Source: Mesorhizobium intechi
GTDB lineage: Bacteria; Pseudomonadota; Alphaproteobacteria; Rhizobiales; Rhizobiaceae
Length of the DNA stretch: 62,198 bases
NCBI RefSeq assembly: GCF_002879535.1
Contig: NZ_PNOT02000328.1
Span: forward strand, 1 to 62,198
Direction: 5' to 3'
In this document: in pieces, positions 46,645 through 56,334 of the stretch
Layout: every line of letters begins with the position of its first letter
How positions within the stretch are numbered: position 1 is the first letter of the stretch
Program-made: the position numbers and the translations under genes
Notes under the pieces: generated by a model
Seen by the model: the letters and a program-made list of their open reading frames with translations, nothing else
The model's database searches: none
What the model was told of the DNA's origin: nothing

Positions 46645-47767
46645 TGTTGTCTCTCCGGCGTTGGCGATGTTGGGGGGCTGGCGCCACGACGGTTGCCGTG
46701 AGACCGTATACATCCGAGAAATCGAGGTCGCGAGCCACAAAGATGGATACAGCATCTCCCTGGTTTTTCTTCAGGGTTGGCGGGATGTTGACCGTCGCTC
46801 TCAGTGTCGTCTCGACGGCTTGTCCGCCATTGCTCTGGAAGCTGTTGATGCCGCTTCCTCCGCCAGAGCTCGCCGCGTATTGACCGGCCGCCTGGAACGC
46901 GCCTTGAAGGACGCTCATCAGCATTGCTCCGCCAAAGCGTTCCCGGAAGTGATTATCCACCGTGCCAGGCACTCCGGAGCGGCCGAGCTCGTCAGCGCCC
47001 GGCGATGCTATCGAAACGAGGGCATGGTCAGGTGTTTCGATGCGCGTCCACAGCACGAAGACACGCGCATCCCCCTGTTCGAGACCATGCTGGATCTCGC
47101 CAATCACGGTCGTCCCACGATCCAAGAGCACGACATTGTTGGTGGCGCCGCGGACGTCTTTAGGTAAGACGCACTTCACATAACCGGGTAAATTTGTGTC
47201 GACTGCCGTTTGCAAAAGGCAAGGAATGATCGTTCCCTGAGTAATCACGAGATCAGGGTGCGGCAAAAGTGTGGCCCGGCTCGGCTCCTGTATGTCTGGC
47301 TTCAATCGGCCCGACAGGTCGCCACCGATCGAAATCTCATCCGCGGTCGCGGGAGCATCCTTGTGGTCGTCTTCGCTCCGCTGAGCCACGTCGGGCTTTT
47401 GACTGCTGCTGCTGTAGGCGAAAATTGGTGACTCCTCGGGCGGCGGTTCAGCTGCCGCGGGTTGCGGCGTGGATGGCGCAGGATCTGCCGCCTGCGCCGC
47501 CTTTGCGGGTGCTGGAGGTTCGGGAGCAAGCTCAATAGGCACGGGGCGGAACGGCTCGGCGTTCGGGGAAATTGGCGGGTTTGGCTGAGATGGTTCGTCT
47601 TGTGTGCTGGGACGACTTCCGAGCCAGATGAGCGACAGAGATGAGATGAGAACAAGACCGGCGACGGCCAATTTCTGTGATCCCGAAACATGCCGGCGGG
47701 CCGGCTCCGAGACCAACGATCCGGATGCATTTACATCGTGTCCCGACTGTGGGCCGGTTTCATTCAT
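46628..47767 (-). CDS. virB10: T4SS core protein VirB10
   Basis: VirB10 spans both membranes and gates the channel. The 379-residue product starts [12 protein letters not shown], has one membrane helix ([19 protein letters not shown]), a proline-rich region (residues about 50-110) and the C-terminal domain with [31 protein letters not shown] and [13 protein letters not shown]. Its ATG overlaps the virB9 stop in ATGA. Confidence 0.95.
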   Translation of the reverse strand: MNETGPQSGHDVNASGSLVSEPARRHVSGSQKLAVAGLVLISSLSLIWLGSRPSTQDEPSQPNPPISPNAEPFRPVPIELAPEPPAPAKAAQAADPAPSTPQPAAAEPPPEESPIFAYSSSSQKPDVAQRSEDDHKDAPATADEISIGGDLSGRLKPDIQEPSRATLLPHPDLVITQGTIIPCLLQTAVDTNLPGYVKCVLPKDVRGATNNVVLLDRGTTVIGEIQHGLEQGDARVFVLWTRIETPDHALVSIASPGADELGRSGVPGTVDNHFRERFGGAMLMSVLQGAFQAAGQYAASSGGGSGINSFQSNGGQAVETTLRATVNIPPTLKKNQGDAVSIFVARDLDFSDVYGLTATVVAPAPQHRQRRRDNNAIGG

Positions 47768-48645
47768 CGGCCCGAGCCTTTCAAAACGCGCCACACGTCG
47801 GGTCTCACTGTACCGGTCCCCGGCGCTTGTCCAACAGGATCATATGCCCTGTTGAAAATCGACAATACCGTATTGCCATCTCTCAGACGCCATTCCCGGG
47901 CGACTGCGGATACTTCAACATAGTCGCCTTTGACTGTGAAGTTGGCAGCGGCTTCCTTGCCGTCGGGATTGATAATGTAGAGGGAGGGTATACGGGAATT
48001 GCTTGCGAAGCCAAATACGGTGGTAAAGCCATTGTCGAAAACCTGCAGCGGCGCCAGCGATCGATCGCCCTTTGCGACGTAGTGAAAATTGCTTTCGTCG
48101 GAACTGGCAGTTGTACCGGGCCGATTCAACAAATCCTGAACCCTCTGTTCCTGCAGCACCTTTGCCCGGGCCTGACCAAGAATCGAGCGCTTTTCTGCTG
48201 CCTGTCTCAAAGCAGCGGCCTCATCACCGGGATAAGTGAACTGCACACTGTAGTATAAGTCAGGTTGCTGCTCATCTAGTTTTGGCATCGCTCTCGTTGA
48301 AATGCTGAAGACATATCTGCGGGTACCGGACTCACTGTCGGCCAGAACGACGACCGGCTGCGGCGGCAGGATCCGGCTGGCCTTAAAGAACAGGTAGTTG
48401 GCGCGTGGGAGCGCAGCCAAGTCTTTGCTATTGGAAACGGCCACGGCTGCGACGGTCTCGTTGGCCGCGAATGTGACGACCAGCGTTGCCCCCACCGCGG
48501 TCGACAGGCGCACCACTTCGTCGGGACGGTAAGCCAAGTAGCGCATCCGCGCATCATGCTTGCCGGCAAGCGGGGTGTCTTCCGCGGAAGCCTCCAGCGT
48601 TAAGAGTAGTGAACAGGCCAGGGCGAGAAACGCTCTTTTTGTCAT
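47764..48645 (-). CDS. virB9: T4SS outer core protein VirB9
   Basis: VirB9 forms the outer-membrane ring with VirB7 and VirB10. The 293-residue protein has a signal peptide ([20 protein letters not shown]), [18 protein letters not shown] near the start, and a C-terminal domain with [24 protein letters not shown]. It overlaps virB8 and virB10 by four bases each. Confidence 0.95.
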   Translation of the reverse strand: MTKRAFLALACSLLLTLEASAEDTPLAGKHDARMRYLAYRPDEVVRLSTAVGATLVVTFAANETVAAVAVSNSKDLAALPRANYLFFKASRILPPQPVVVLADSESGTRRYVFSISTRAMPKLDEQQPDLYYSVQFTYPGDEAAALRQAAEKRSILGQARAKVLQEQRVQDLLNRPGTTASSDESNFHYVAKGDRSLAPLQVFDNGFTTVFGFASNSRIPSLYIINPDGKEAAANFTVKGDYVEVSAVAREWRLRDGNTVLSIFNRAYDPVGQAPGTGTVRPDVWRVLKGSGR

Positions 48646-49355
48646 GGCTGCACGTCACCCAGGTTCGACACGCTATCTTCCGAGGTTTGATAGGAAGTGA
48701 CGAGTAGACCTCCCGGATTGGTGAGCCTTGATTGGGCAGGCAGATCTGTCAGGCGCTCGTAGCGGATGGTTGCTGTCCAGGTGGTCACCAGCGGCATCTG
48801 CCCATCGATGGAAAGGGTGCGTTTGTATCGGATCTGTTGAACGTCCGGACTGATGTCGTTTGAGGAAATATGCCCGACTTCGAGCTTGCCGAGCTTGCCG
48901 ACTGTGACTTGCGGCGAGGTGGGATTCGGATAATTGAAGAAATCTTGATATTGCTGCCGCACAGCCGGTGCGCTGAAACTGGATACGAGGTCATAGCCGT
49001 ATTGGGCGGAATCGGCTGTGTAGCTCTCGCGTAGGCGTACATATTCCCACAGCGAAGCATTTATGACGGCTCGCTCTTGGGTTGCCGGCAGTCGAGAGAC
49101 TGACACTTCGCTGTCAACTGTTCCATCCGGGCGTACCCAGAGGAACACAGGTACGAGCTTGGCCAACGGGACCATGGCAGCGATGGTAAATGCCTGCGCA
49201 ACATTTCCTAGGACCGCCGCTGCCGCAAAGGCTATGAGGGCCTTTGACAGGCGCCGCGCAGACTTCGCTCGTGAAGTTTGAAACGCTTCCACCTTCTTAT
49301 AGTGGGCGGCTAGCGTTTCTCTCTCCACCAGAAGGGCATGTTCAGGAAATTTCAC
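48642..49355 (-). CDS. virB8: T4SS inner-membrane protein VirB8
   Basis: VirB8 nucleates channel assembly at the inner membrane. The 237-residue product aligns without gaps at its start to Agrobacterium VirB8 (HALLVERETLAAHYKKVEAF) and has one membrane helix and a periplasmic domain. I chose the GTG at 49355, which overlaps the virB7 stop by four bases (GTGA); an ATG at 49373 is upstream inside virB7. Confidence 0.94.
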   Translation of the reverse strand: MKFPEHALLVERETLAAHYKKVEAFQTSRAKSARRLSKALIAFAAAAVLGNVAQAFTIAAMVPLAKLVPVFLWVRPDGTVDSEVSVSRLPATQERAVINASLWEYVRLRESYTADSAQYGYDLVSSFSAPAVRQQYQDFFNYPNPTSPQVTVGKLGKLEVGHISSNDISPDVQQIRYKRTLSIDGQMPLVTTWTATIRYERLTDLPAQSRLTNPGGLLVTSYQTSEDSVSNLGDVQP

Positions 49356-49510
49356 TTGGGCTCTTTCGCACATTCGACTTGAAGATCTTCAGGGGAGGTT
49401 TCCCATTGTCCCACGTTCAGTTGGAATGGCGAACCCGTGCAGGTCGCAAGCTTATCGGTTGTCTTGCAGGCCGCCAAAGCCAGTATTGACAAAAGTAGAT
49501 AGTATTTCAT
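49352..49510 (-). CDS. virB7: T4SS lipoprotein VirB7
   Basis: This 52-residue ORF encodes MKYYLLLSILALAACKTTDK, a lipoprotein signal with lipobox LAAC, then a short mature part with a second Cys (ATCTGSPFQLN) as in VirB7, which pairs with VirB9 by disulfide. It fills the space between virB6 and virB8 exactly where virB7 is expected. Confidence 0.92.
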   Translation of the reverse strand: MKYYLLLSILALAACKTTDKLATCTGSPFQLNVGQWETSPEDLQVECAKEPK

Positions 49511-49536
49511 GTTGAGGTACCGCGCTTGTCGATTGA

Positions 49537-50424
49537 TTAACCACCTGCCGTTTTGGCAATGCGGCGATTGAGGCTGCTAAGAGATTGGTTCGCACCTGCC
49601 CAAGAACCGCCGGCTATGCTGCTGGCGATCGTCGGAAGCGCGACGATCAAAGCGTCACCAGCTAGGAAAAGCATATCGAGCTCGTAAAGCCCGATGATCT
49701 TGGCTGCTGTCGTACCCTTGTATTTGATCACCGCAAGCATGACTCCCAGCGCGACTGATTCGGCCGCGATAACTATCGTTGCAACGATGTTGAGGAGGAC
49801 AAGCAGCAGCCCGTATGAGAGCAGTTGGCCGATCCATCTGGTAGCCATGTCTCGAGTGTGATCAAAAAGATAGCCTACAAGAACGAGGGGGCCGATCGCC
49901 AGGAGCACCTTCGTCAGAATTCCAACGGCATCATAGATCTCGAACGCTGTCCAGAGCGAGCCGTACAAAATCCATTGCGCTCCCTGGAAGGCAAGTATGT
50001 CCTGCTGATTCATTGGCCCAATTTCGGAAGCAATCCGCTGAAAGGCACTCTGACTTGCAGCGAACATTACGTCGAGCTTCTGGGGGATACCGATGAAGGG
50101 CAAGGTGCTTCCGCTGATCTGGTGGGCAAGCTTTGGAATCGTGTCGTCGAAGACCGATTCAATGTACAGCTGATAGTTGGCCTGCCCTAAGATGAGGGCG
50201 ACGACAATCGATACCGTGACTACGCGCGAGATACCTCCGCGCGCGTCGACTTGACCGCGCATGACCAGAAAGCCTTGGATTATGATCCAGAGCGTGACGC
50301 ACGCAACCAGAGGCGCACTGACCGCCTCTTGGACGTTTCCAATCACTTTGTGCAGCCCCACCGTAAAGGCCCCATGAAAGATCGCGTGTATGGCCGTGAA
50401 TGGCGCAGGAATTCTGAAAACCAT
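49537..50424 (-). CDS. virB6: T4SS polytopic membrane protein VirB6
   Basis: VirB6 is the multispan inner-membrane part of the translocation path. The 295-residue product has about six hydrophobic segments (VALILGQANYQLYIES, GPLVLVGYLFDHTRD, LLVLLNIVATIVIAAES) and the VirB6 order. It is preceded by virB5 with a 57-base space. Confidence 0.94.
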   Translation of the reverse strand: MVFRIPAPFTAIHAIFHGAFTVGLHKVIGNVQEAVSAPLVACVTLWIIIQGFLVMRGQVDARGGISRVVTVSIVVALILGQANYQLYIESVFDDTIPKLAHQISGSTLPFIGIPQKLDVMFAASQSAFQRIASEIGPMNQQDILAFQGAQWILYGSLWTAFEIYDAVGILTKVLLAIGPLVLVGYLFDHTRDMATRWIGQLLSYGLLLVLLNIVATIVIAAESVALGVMLAVIKYKGTTAAKIIGLYELDMLFLAGDALIVALPTIASSIAGGSWAGANQSLSSLNRRIAKTAGG

Positions 50425-50481
50425 TGCGTGAACCTTATTTGCCCCTGATCAGCGCAGATGAGCCGGATGAACTAAGCGTCG

Positions 50482-51156
50482 CTACTCAAACATTCTGGCG
50501 GTGTCCTGGCGTTCGCGACGCTGCATCGCGGCCTCCTCTGCGGCGTGAAGGCTCGCTTGTGCAGTGGCCATCGTCAGCAGACTCGTGGCCTGGACATTTT
50601 GGATAATCGCATCATGAATCTGCTTGAGGACCAGACCGTTGGTGACGGTGGCCTGCACAATATTTCCCGAGCGGGAAAGCTGACCAAGCGTGTTGTCATT
50701 GGCCTTAAGGCGCTTGTCCATTACGCCCAGAGTGTCGGCTGCAAGAGCTGCGGCATTGATGGCACCAGCGATTTGTCCCTGTAACAGTTTCGCTTCCGAA
50801 TCCGTGCCGTCGACTTTCCGGTTTGGGTTGTCCGCAATTGCACGCGCTTTAATCGAAGTTGGCGCCTGACCCTCAAACATCTGCCTCTCAAGCTGATTGC
50901 CCGACGGGTAGTGATTTCCTTGGTTCAGTGAACTTAGCAGCCCCGTGACACCGAATGACGAACTTAGTATCTCCACCATTTCCATCGTGGAAGCGAGCGT
51001 CTGGGCTGACTTTATCAGGATCTGCGCGGTGGAAACCGCTGTTAAGCCCGCTTGTGTTACTACCGCCGGGTCGATGACGACAAATTGCGACCGGGCCTGT
51101 CCGCTAAGTAGAAAGGAAGCGGCAAGCGTCGTTGCTGCAAGCGTGGGAAATCTCAT
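50482..51156 (-). CDS. virB5: T4SS minor pilus protein VirB5
   Basis: VirB5 is a pilus-tip protein. The 224-residue precursor has a signal peptide (FPTLAATTLAASFLLSGQARSQ) and an all-helical body with FVVIDPAVVTQAGLTAVST, typical of VirB5. It lies 13 bases after virB4. Confidence 0.93.
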   Translation of the reverse strand: MRFPTLAATTLAASFLLSGQARSQFVVIDPAVVTQAGLTAVSTAQILIKSAQTLASTMEMVEILSSSFGVTGLLSSLNQGNHYPSGNQLERQMFEGQAPTSIKARAIADNPNRKVDGTDSEAKLLQGQIAGAINAAALAADTLGVMDKRLKANDNTLGQLSRSGNIVQATVTNGLVLKQIHDAIIQNVQATSLLTMATAQASLHAAEEAAMQRRERQDTARMFE

Positions 51157-51169
51157 GAATATTCCTCCG

Positions 51170-53539
51170 TCAGTCTTGAATTTCGTGGTAACGAGTCATG
51201 AACTTGTTGAGCCACGCACTTGGGGCATCTCCGTGCTGGTCACGAAGCTGGTCGACAAAGCGCACGGTGTTGGCCCGCCCCGAGAGTACGGCTACATACT
51301 CGCGCATCTGGCCAAGATCGAATTCGCAAACAACACTCCCGCTCTCGCGCTTGAGCAAAAACTTGCGGCTGCCAATTGCCATTCCCTGGCGGATTGCCTC
51401 GAACTCCTGCGTGGTGCACTTCAAGCCATCGACATACGCGGCCCGGTCGGCCGTCGGTGATGGGTAGAAGATCTTGGTCATGCATTGTGCAACGAGACTG
51501 GCTCCGAGGGGCGATTCAAGCACGTGTTCAGGCTGCTGCGTTGCGAGTATCAACATGCCGTTGTTCTTGCGGACGGTGAGCAGGAACTTGTCGATAACAG
51601 CCGAGAACTGCGGGTTGAGCAGATAGAAGCGAAATTCGTCGCAGCTCATGACGAACCGACGGCCATCGACAACAGCGCCCACGCGGTGAAGAAGATATGC
51701 GGCGGCCGGCGCACAAACCTCCTCAAATTCCAGGAGCTGCGTCATGTCGAAGCCGGTAATGGAGGCATCCAGCCTGACTTCGTCCTCATCGCCGTCAAAG
51801 GCCCATCCAAGCGCATTCCCTCTACACCACCGCTGCAGCCGTGCTCCCGCGCCCTCCGAGGGGCTGTGCAGCAGGAATTCGCGCAGGCCCGCAAGTGAGC
51901 GCATGGCGGGTTCGAACGAAAGTTGACGAAGAATGCCACGTTCCAGTCGACGGCTTTCCTCCGGCGAGATCGGACCACGGCCGTCACTCTCGATGAGGGC
52001 CATCAGCCATTCGCGCAGAAAGTCCAACGAGGCGGAGGTGTTGTCCAGTCCGCGCAGAGGGGCCAAGCCGCTCGGAGCGCCTCTGCGCAACGCAAGGTAT
52101 GTCCCTCCCGTGGCTCGCACCAGCAGTTCACCACCCCGGTCTTTATCGAAAAAGACGATGGCACCATTGCGATCGACCACGCTTTGCTCAAGCATCGCGA
52201 GGATAAAGGTCATCAGCGTCGTCTTGCCTTTGCCGACGGGTCCGAATATCGCCGTCATGCCGACGTCATTCTCATGGGGGATGTAGTCGAAAGACGTTCC
52301 ACCGTTTGTGCGAAAGCGCGCAACAGCTTTGCCCCAGTGGCCGGAGCTGGAACCGCTGGGGAAGTTCTCAAATGAGACAAGCCCGGCAAAATTGTACGAG
52401 GTGATCGCCCCGGGGCGCGTGCGCCACCTGTTGTTCCCCGGGAGTTGGGACCAGTACGCGGCCTCCATGCCGATACCCTCTTGGACGATAACGGCGCCTG
52501 TGTCGGCCAGCCTTGCGCGCGCATTTGCTGCGCGATCTGCAAGGCTATTGAGGCTGTCGCCATAGACGCACAGGCTCAGATGATGCGAACCCATGACGAA
52601 CTCGTTGCTTGCCAGTGCGTCCTCTGCCTCGGCAAGTTCATTGATCTGGGTGAGAGCCTTGTCGCCGGCGCTCGTCATCTGGCTGGATTTAAGGCTAAGC
52701 TTCGCATGAGCTTGTGGCCGAGTGAGGAAGGAAAAGCTCTGGCTCAGGACAAGCGGGAAGTTGGCGGACAGTAAGGGATTTAGCATGCCTGGCCGCGTCG
52801 TCGCCGGATATTCACGGAACGAAAACAATGATCCCACGGAGCTATCCCCGGGTCTTCGAATCTCAAGCGCCCGCTTCCCGCAGATGACCCGATCAGTGTA
52901 GATCGAGGCGCCAAGCGAGCCGGTAACCATCGGAACCGGAAGAAACCGGCAAGTCATTATCAACCGAAGCGCCTCACCAATTTCCGTGAAGAGCACGTTG
53001 CCTTTCTCGCGAATACCCAACCGGCGCAGACCGTAACCGCCGAGTGAGCCAGCAATGATCTGCCAGAGGTCCTCCAGGCTTCGCATTTGTGTGGCCAGAT
53101 CGTTGTCATTCCGTCTGGGGGATTTGGCAATGCGCCAGCCTATCTTGCCGATTGCGGTGCGGGGGGACACGACGATAGTGAGGAAGTGATCGTTGCGAAA
53201 GAGCTTGCCCGACAGCACATGGCGCTCATAGGCCTCGCTCAGACTGCCAGCAAATGCACTTTGAAACTGGCGCGATGCCGGCTCCGGCACATCGTTATTG
53301 CGCACAAGATGAGCGTATAGCGTGACATTGTCATCCGCGATGTTGCGCAAGAGAGTGTTGAACGCGCGGCAGCGCGAATTGCGCATCTCTGCGTCTTCCA
53401 AATCAAAGGGCAGGCCGTTCACGTGTGCCATGGCCATGATCGATCCGTCTTCCAGCAGGACAACCTGATCGCTGAGATGACCGACATACGGAAGATAGAT
53501 CTCGCCAGATCTCTCGGTCCGGCCACTGGCGCCAAACAT
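51170..53539 (-). CDS. virB4: T4SS ATPase VirB4
   Basis: VirB4 is the large ATPase of the VirB channel. The 789-residue protein starts MFGASGRTERSGEIYLPYVG and has Walker A FGPVGKGKTTLMTF, Walker B RFVMSCDEFRFYLL and the C-terminal ATQQPEHVLES motif. Length equals Agrobacterium VirB4. Its ATG shares one base with the virB3 stop. Confidence 0.95.
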   Translation of the reverse strand: MFGASGRTERSGEIYLPYVGHLSDQVVLLEDGSIMAMAHVNGLPFDLEDAEMRNSRCRAFNTLLRNIADDNVTLYAHLVRNNDVPEPASRQFQSAFAGSLSEAYERHVLSGKLFRNDHFLTIVVSPRTAIGKIGWRIAKSPRRNDNDLATQMRSLEDLWQIIAGSLGGYGLRRLGIREKGNVLFTEIGEALRLIMTCRFLPVPMVTGSLGASIYTDRVICGKRALEIRRPGDSSVGSLFSFREYPATTRPGMLNPLLSANFPLVLSQSFSFLTRPQAHAKLSLKSSQMTSAGDKALTQINELAEAEDALASNEFVMGSHHLSLCVYGDSLNSLADRAANARARLADTGAVIVQEGIGMEAAYWSQLPGNNRWRTRPGAITSYNFAGLVSFENFPSGSSSGHWGKAVARFRTNGGTSFDYIPHENDVGMTAIFGPVGKGKTTLMTFILAMLEQSVVDRNGAIVFFDKDRGGELLVRATGGTYLALRRGAPSGLAPLRGLDNTSASLDFLREWLMALIESDGRGPISPEESRRLERGILRQLSFEPAMRSLAGLREFLLHSPSEGAGARLQRWCRGNALGWAFDGDEDEVRLDASITGFDMTQLLEFEEVCAPAAAYLLHRVGAVVDGRRFVMSCDEFRFYLLNPQFSAVIDKFLLTVRKNNGMLILATQQPEHVLESPLGASLVAQCMTKIFYPSPTADRAAYVDGLKCTTQEFEAIRQGMAIGSRKFLLKRESGSVVCEFDLGQMREYVAVLSGRANTVRFVDQLRDQHGDAPSAWLNKFMTRYHEIQD

Positions 53540-53865
53540 TACACCATTCCTCTTCCGCGTTTCGGCACTCTGATCGGATTGGCGCTGACGCTCGCGCCAC
53601 CCCAGACCGGCCCGTCCACGCTTCTGCCGGCAGTCTGCAAATAGAGGAGCGCGACGCTTGCGGCGTTATAGTCACGCTCAACCACCAGCCGTGCCCCGAA
53701 CCAGAGTGGCACGAGCACGATTTCATAAAGTGGGTTTTGAAGGACAATGATGACGAGACCAGCCAACATCATCAGCAATCCGGCCAGCGTCAGCGGCACC
53801 CCCAGAAACAGTGCGGGGCGTGTCGCCGCCACATAGAGGGTGCTCACTTCCAACCGGTCGCTCAT
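53539..53865 (-). CDS. virB3: T4SS membrane protein VirB3
   Basis: The 108-residue product starts MSDRLEVSTLYVAATRPALF, has hydrophobic segments LTLAGLLMMLAGLVIIVLQN and LYEIVLVPLWFGARLVVERDY, the VirB3 plan. It shares single bases with the stops and starts of its neighbours virB2 and virB4, so translation is coupled. Confidence 0.94.
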   Translation of the reverse strand: MSDRLEVSTLYVAATRPALFLGVPLTLAGLLMMLAGLVIIVLQNPLYEIVLVPLWFGARLVVERDYNAASVALLYLQTAGRSVDGPVWGGASVSANPIRVPKRGRGMV

Positions 53866-54230
53866 CAGCCACCGCCTATGAGCGCCTTGCCCAGGAAGCT
53901 GGCGCCGAACATGATGACGATCCCTCCAACGACACCCGCAACCAAGCCAAGTGAAGCACGACCGAACATCCAAGAGATGCCGATGGCCACGAGTCCGAGC
54001 ACGGCCAGTGATTGTCCGAAGGGGCCAAGTATGAAGGTGCAGATATTCTGGACCATCTTGGCGGGATCCGTCCCTCCGGTCACCTGAGCCGAGGCTGGCC
54101 CGATGGAGAAGACCGTCCACGCGGCGCCTGCAGCAGCGGCCGGTACATATTCAGCCGCCGTGCGCAGCATGGAAAAAGGCGAAGGAACACGCGTTTTAAG
54201 CGCACGAAGTATTTTGAGTGGCGTCATCAT
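53865..54230 (-). CDS. virB2: T4SS pilin VirB2
   Basis: The 121-residue propilin has a long signal region (to about residue 47, SIGPASAQ) and a mature part with two hydrophobic helices (FGQSLAVLGLVAIGISWMFG, GVVGGIVIMFGASFLG), equal in length to Agrobacterium VirB2, whose pilin is processed and cyclised. ATG 54230 follows GGAGAT at the right distance; a TTG at 54248 overlaps virB1. Confidence 0.94.
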   Translation of the reverse strand: MMTPLKILRALKTRVPSPFSMLRTAAEYVPAAAAGAAWTVFSIGPASAQVTGGTDPAKMVQNICTFILGPFGQSLAVLGLVAIGISWMFGRASLGLVAGVVGGIVIMFGASFLGKALIGGG

Positions 54231-54244
54231 TGTATCTCCATGGT

Positions 54245-55027
54245 TCAATCGAATACGAGTTTGTTCGGGTTCGAGGATTCCCGCTCTTCCGCAGCCTGGC
54301 TGCCTGTCGGACCGGAGGGATCGGCCCCGGAGCGGTTTGACTCATACGAGCCCCAGATGTCCCAAGAATTTCGTTTGGGCTGCTTTCCATTGGCCTGTTG
54401 GCTCTGTTGGAGCAGAGGCGGCACGGCTTTCCGACCGGGTGCCTCAAGGTGTGGCGCATCTTGAGCGGTCGGCTCCAGGGTTGGCTCGGGGTGACTCGAG
54501 ATGTCCTTTGCGGCTGACTCGACCTTGCGTACATAACCGTTGGTGAAGCCACGCGTGACGTCGCCCGTGTTGTAGGCCGAGATGGCACGGCGAAGCGCCA
54601 GTTGCTGCGCCGGAGCAGTCGTGCCGCCGGCATACCGGCTTTCAAGCAAGTGGGCGGCGGCCGATAGCGAGGCGCAGGGCTCGAAAGCCTTTTCCGGCGT
54701 GAGATTGAGGAAGGAAAAGTTCTTGCTGTTTATCTGCATCAATCCGACATCGACAGAATGTTGTGCTTCGAGGCGGTTCTTGATGCCCCGCGTCGCTTCC
54801 AGGCGGTCTATCCAGCGAAGCTGCTCACCTGTGGTGTTGTCATGAGCCACCAGCGTTTCAAAGCCACTTTCAATTTTGGCAATCGCGGCGAGCGTGGACG
54901 GCGCAACCCAGGGAGCGCATTTGCGCGACAGGCGGTGGAATTCACGGGGCGAAAGTGGCGCGGGCTCGGCGGGGAATGACATGGATGTCAACAGGGCGAT
55001 GGCCAGCGGCCAAGCTGCAATAAACAT
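54245..55027 (-). CDS. virB1: T4SS lytic transglycosylase VirB1
   Basis: VirB1 locally opens peptidoglycan for channel assembly. The 260-residue product has a signal peptide, the transglycosylase motif IAKIESGFETLVAHDN with catalytic Glu, VDVGLMQINSKNF and AISAYNTGD, and a C-terminal tail rich in Pro, Gln and Ser that may be released as VirB1*. It is the first gene of the virB operon. Confidence 0.94.
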   Translation of the reverse strand: MFIAAWPLAIALLTSMSFPAEPAPLSPREFHRLSRKCAPWVAPSTLAAIAKIESGFETLVAHDNTTGEQLRWIDRLEATRGIKNRLEAQHSVDVGLMQINSKNFSFLNLTPEKAFEPCASLSAAAHLLESRYAGGTTAPAQQLALRRAISAYNTGDVTRGFTNGYVRKVESAAKDISSHPEPTLEPTAQDAPHLEAPGRKAVPPLLQQSQQANGKQPKRNSWDIWGSYESNRSGADPSGPTGSQAAEERESSNPNKLVFD

Positions 55028-55131
55028 TCCTATCCCCTACCTTTCCAAGCGTCCGGACCGGTTCTGGCCCTGTCCGGCACGCGCTTATCGGGCAGGTTTG
55101 TTACTGCGTGATGTTCAAGTTCAGCTTTTCG

Positions 55132-55143
55132 GTTTCAACTGAA
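55132..55143 (-). promoter_or_regulatory. vir box upstream of virB1
   Basis: The minus strand reads TTCAGTTGAAAC, matching 11 of 12 positions of the VirG-binding vir box TNCAATTGAAAY. It lies about 105 bases before the virB1 ATG. A weaker copy, TGAACTTGAACA, starts 20 bases further on, on the same face of the helix. Confidence 0.7.
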
Positions 55144-56334
55144 GCAAAGAGCTTGTTCATGTCCGGGTGCATGGGCACCTTGCGCATGCGCGGGTTGCGC
55201 GGGCGCGATCAGCCGGCACATCTCGACCATCGTGGTGGACCATTCCTGCGCGGGATTGCCCGCCCCGGCCGTCCGTTGCTCCTGCAGCGTCAACTGCGAC
55301 TTGGCATGGGCGGTGATGGAATCTTGTGTCAGCGCCTGGCCGAAGGACAAAATGGGGAGCTTGGCGGGTTCATCTCAGGCTGCGGAAGCTTGGGTCGATC
55401 GAACGCGAGAACCGACTAGGGCGCCGAGCTGCCCAATGTTGCGGCATGCTGCCGTTGTTGCAAGAGACAGCCATGCGCCCTGCATACTCAGGCATTGGTT
55501 GAAACCGCGAGTTCGTCCGCGAAGCTCGTCGGAGGCGCAAAATACGCGGGGACGAGGGTCAACTGGGAAGACGTGGCGGCGCAGCCGGCCTGGTGCGAGA
55601 CCTGGTTCAGCTGTTCGGCCGCGCCGCGAACTGGTGGGTCACGCACAGTCCCATCGGCAGAAACCGCAGGCGGATTGACGCAGTCCGACAGCGCTCTCGA
55701 CAAGTACAGTGACAGGCTCAAAAGGAAGGTATTGCATCAACTGAGAAATGTTAGCTCGCAAGGTAACCGTAACCGTAACCGGACCTGCCGATCGCCGGGA
55801 ACAGGATTGGCGCCGCCGGCCACCTCCCAATGACCTGCCTTGGGCAGGAGACATACCGGTGGCACAAGGCCACTATAGCGAATCACGGCCGTTCTTCGGC
55901 CAACCGCCTCTGCGATCAGTCAACCGCCGCGGTGCTCCACCGCGTCGGAGCCGCACGCACGAGCGGGAGGATTTCGAGGTGATCCAGGTCCGCAAGCGCC
56001 AGAAACGCGAAGAAGATGCAAGGACATGGCAAGCGACCGGGCGTCCGTGCCGTCGTAATCAAGTGGTGTTGGCAGGCCTACACCAACGGCGGAGCTCGCG
56101 AATAAGCGAAGGACCACTCGGCAGGGTCATACCGGCGCTTGCAGCTGTGTGGTGGCCACCGGCTGCCTGGATGCGGTCAATTCGCTGTGGATGAAAAGAC
56201 CAGGCCGAGCAACGGCCTCACATTGGCCGCACGCACCGGCGAGTGGTAGCAAGGGGCAGCTGTCCTGCGTCGGTGCCCCAAGGGTTGCTCGGCAACAGCT
56301 TTAGACAAGGGGATTCAAGATTGAAGGTGAGCCG
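55144..56334. other. Region between virB1 and virG
   Basis: About 1.2 kb with no gene I can assign. On the minus strand, 55135-55350 (SFGQALTQDSITAHAKSQLT) and 55488-55721 (LTLVPAYFAPPTSFADELAV) have gene-like composition but no start signals or known family, and may be fragments of a lost gene. The plus-strand frame 55748-56194 shows nothing recognisable. Confidence 0.4.

Noticed and set aside
55135..55350. ORF of 71 codons ending in the vir box region
   Set aside because: It overlaps the vir box at 55132-55143 and has no ribosome site or known family, so it is not listed as a gene.
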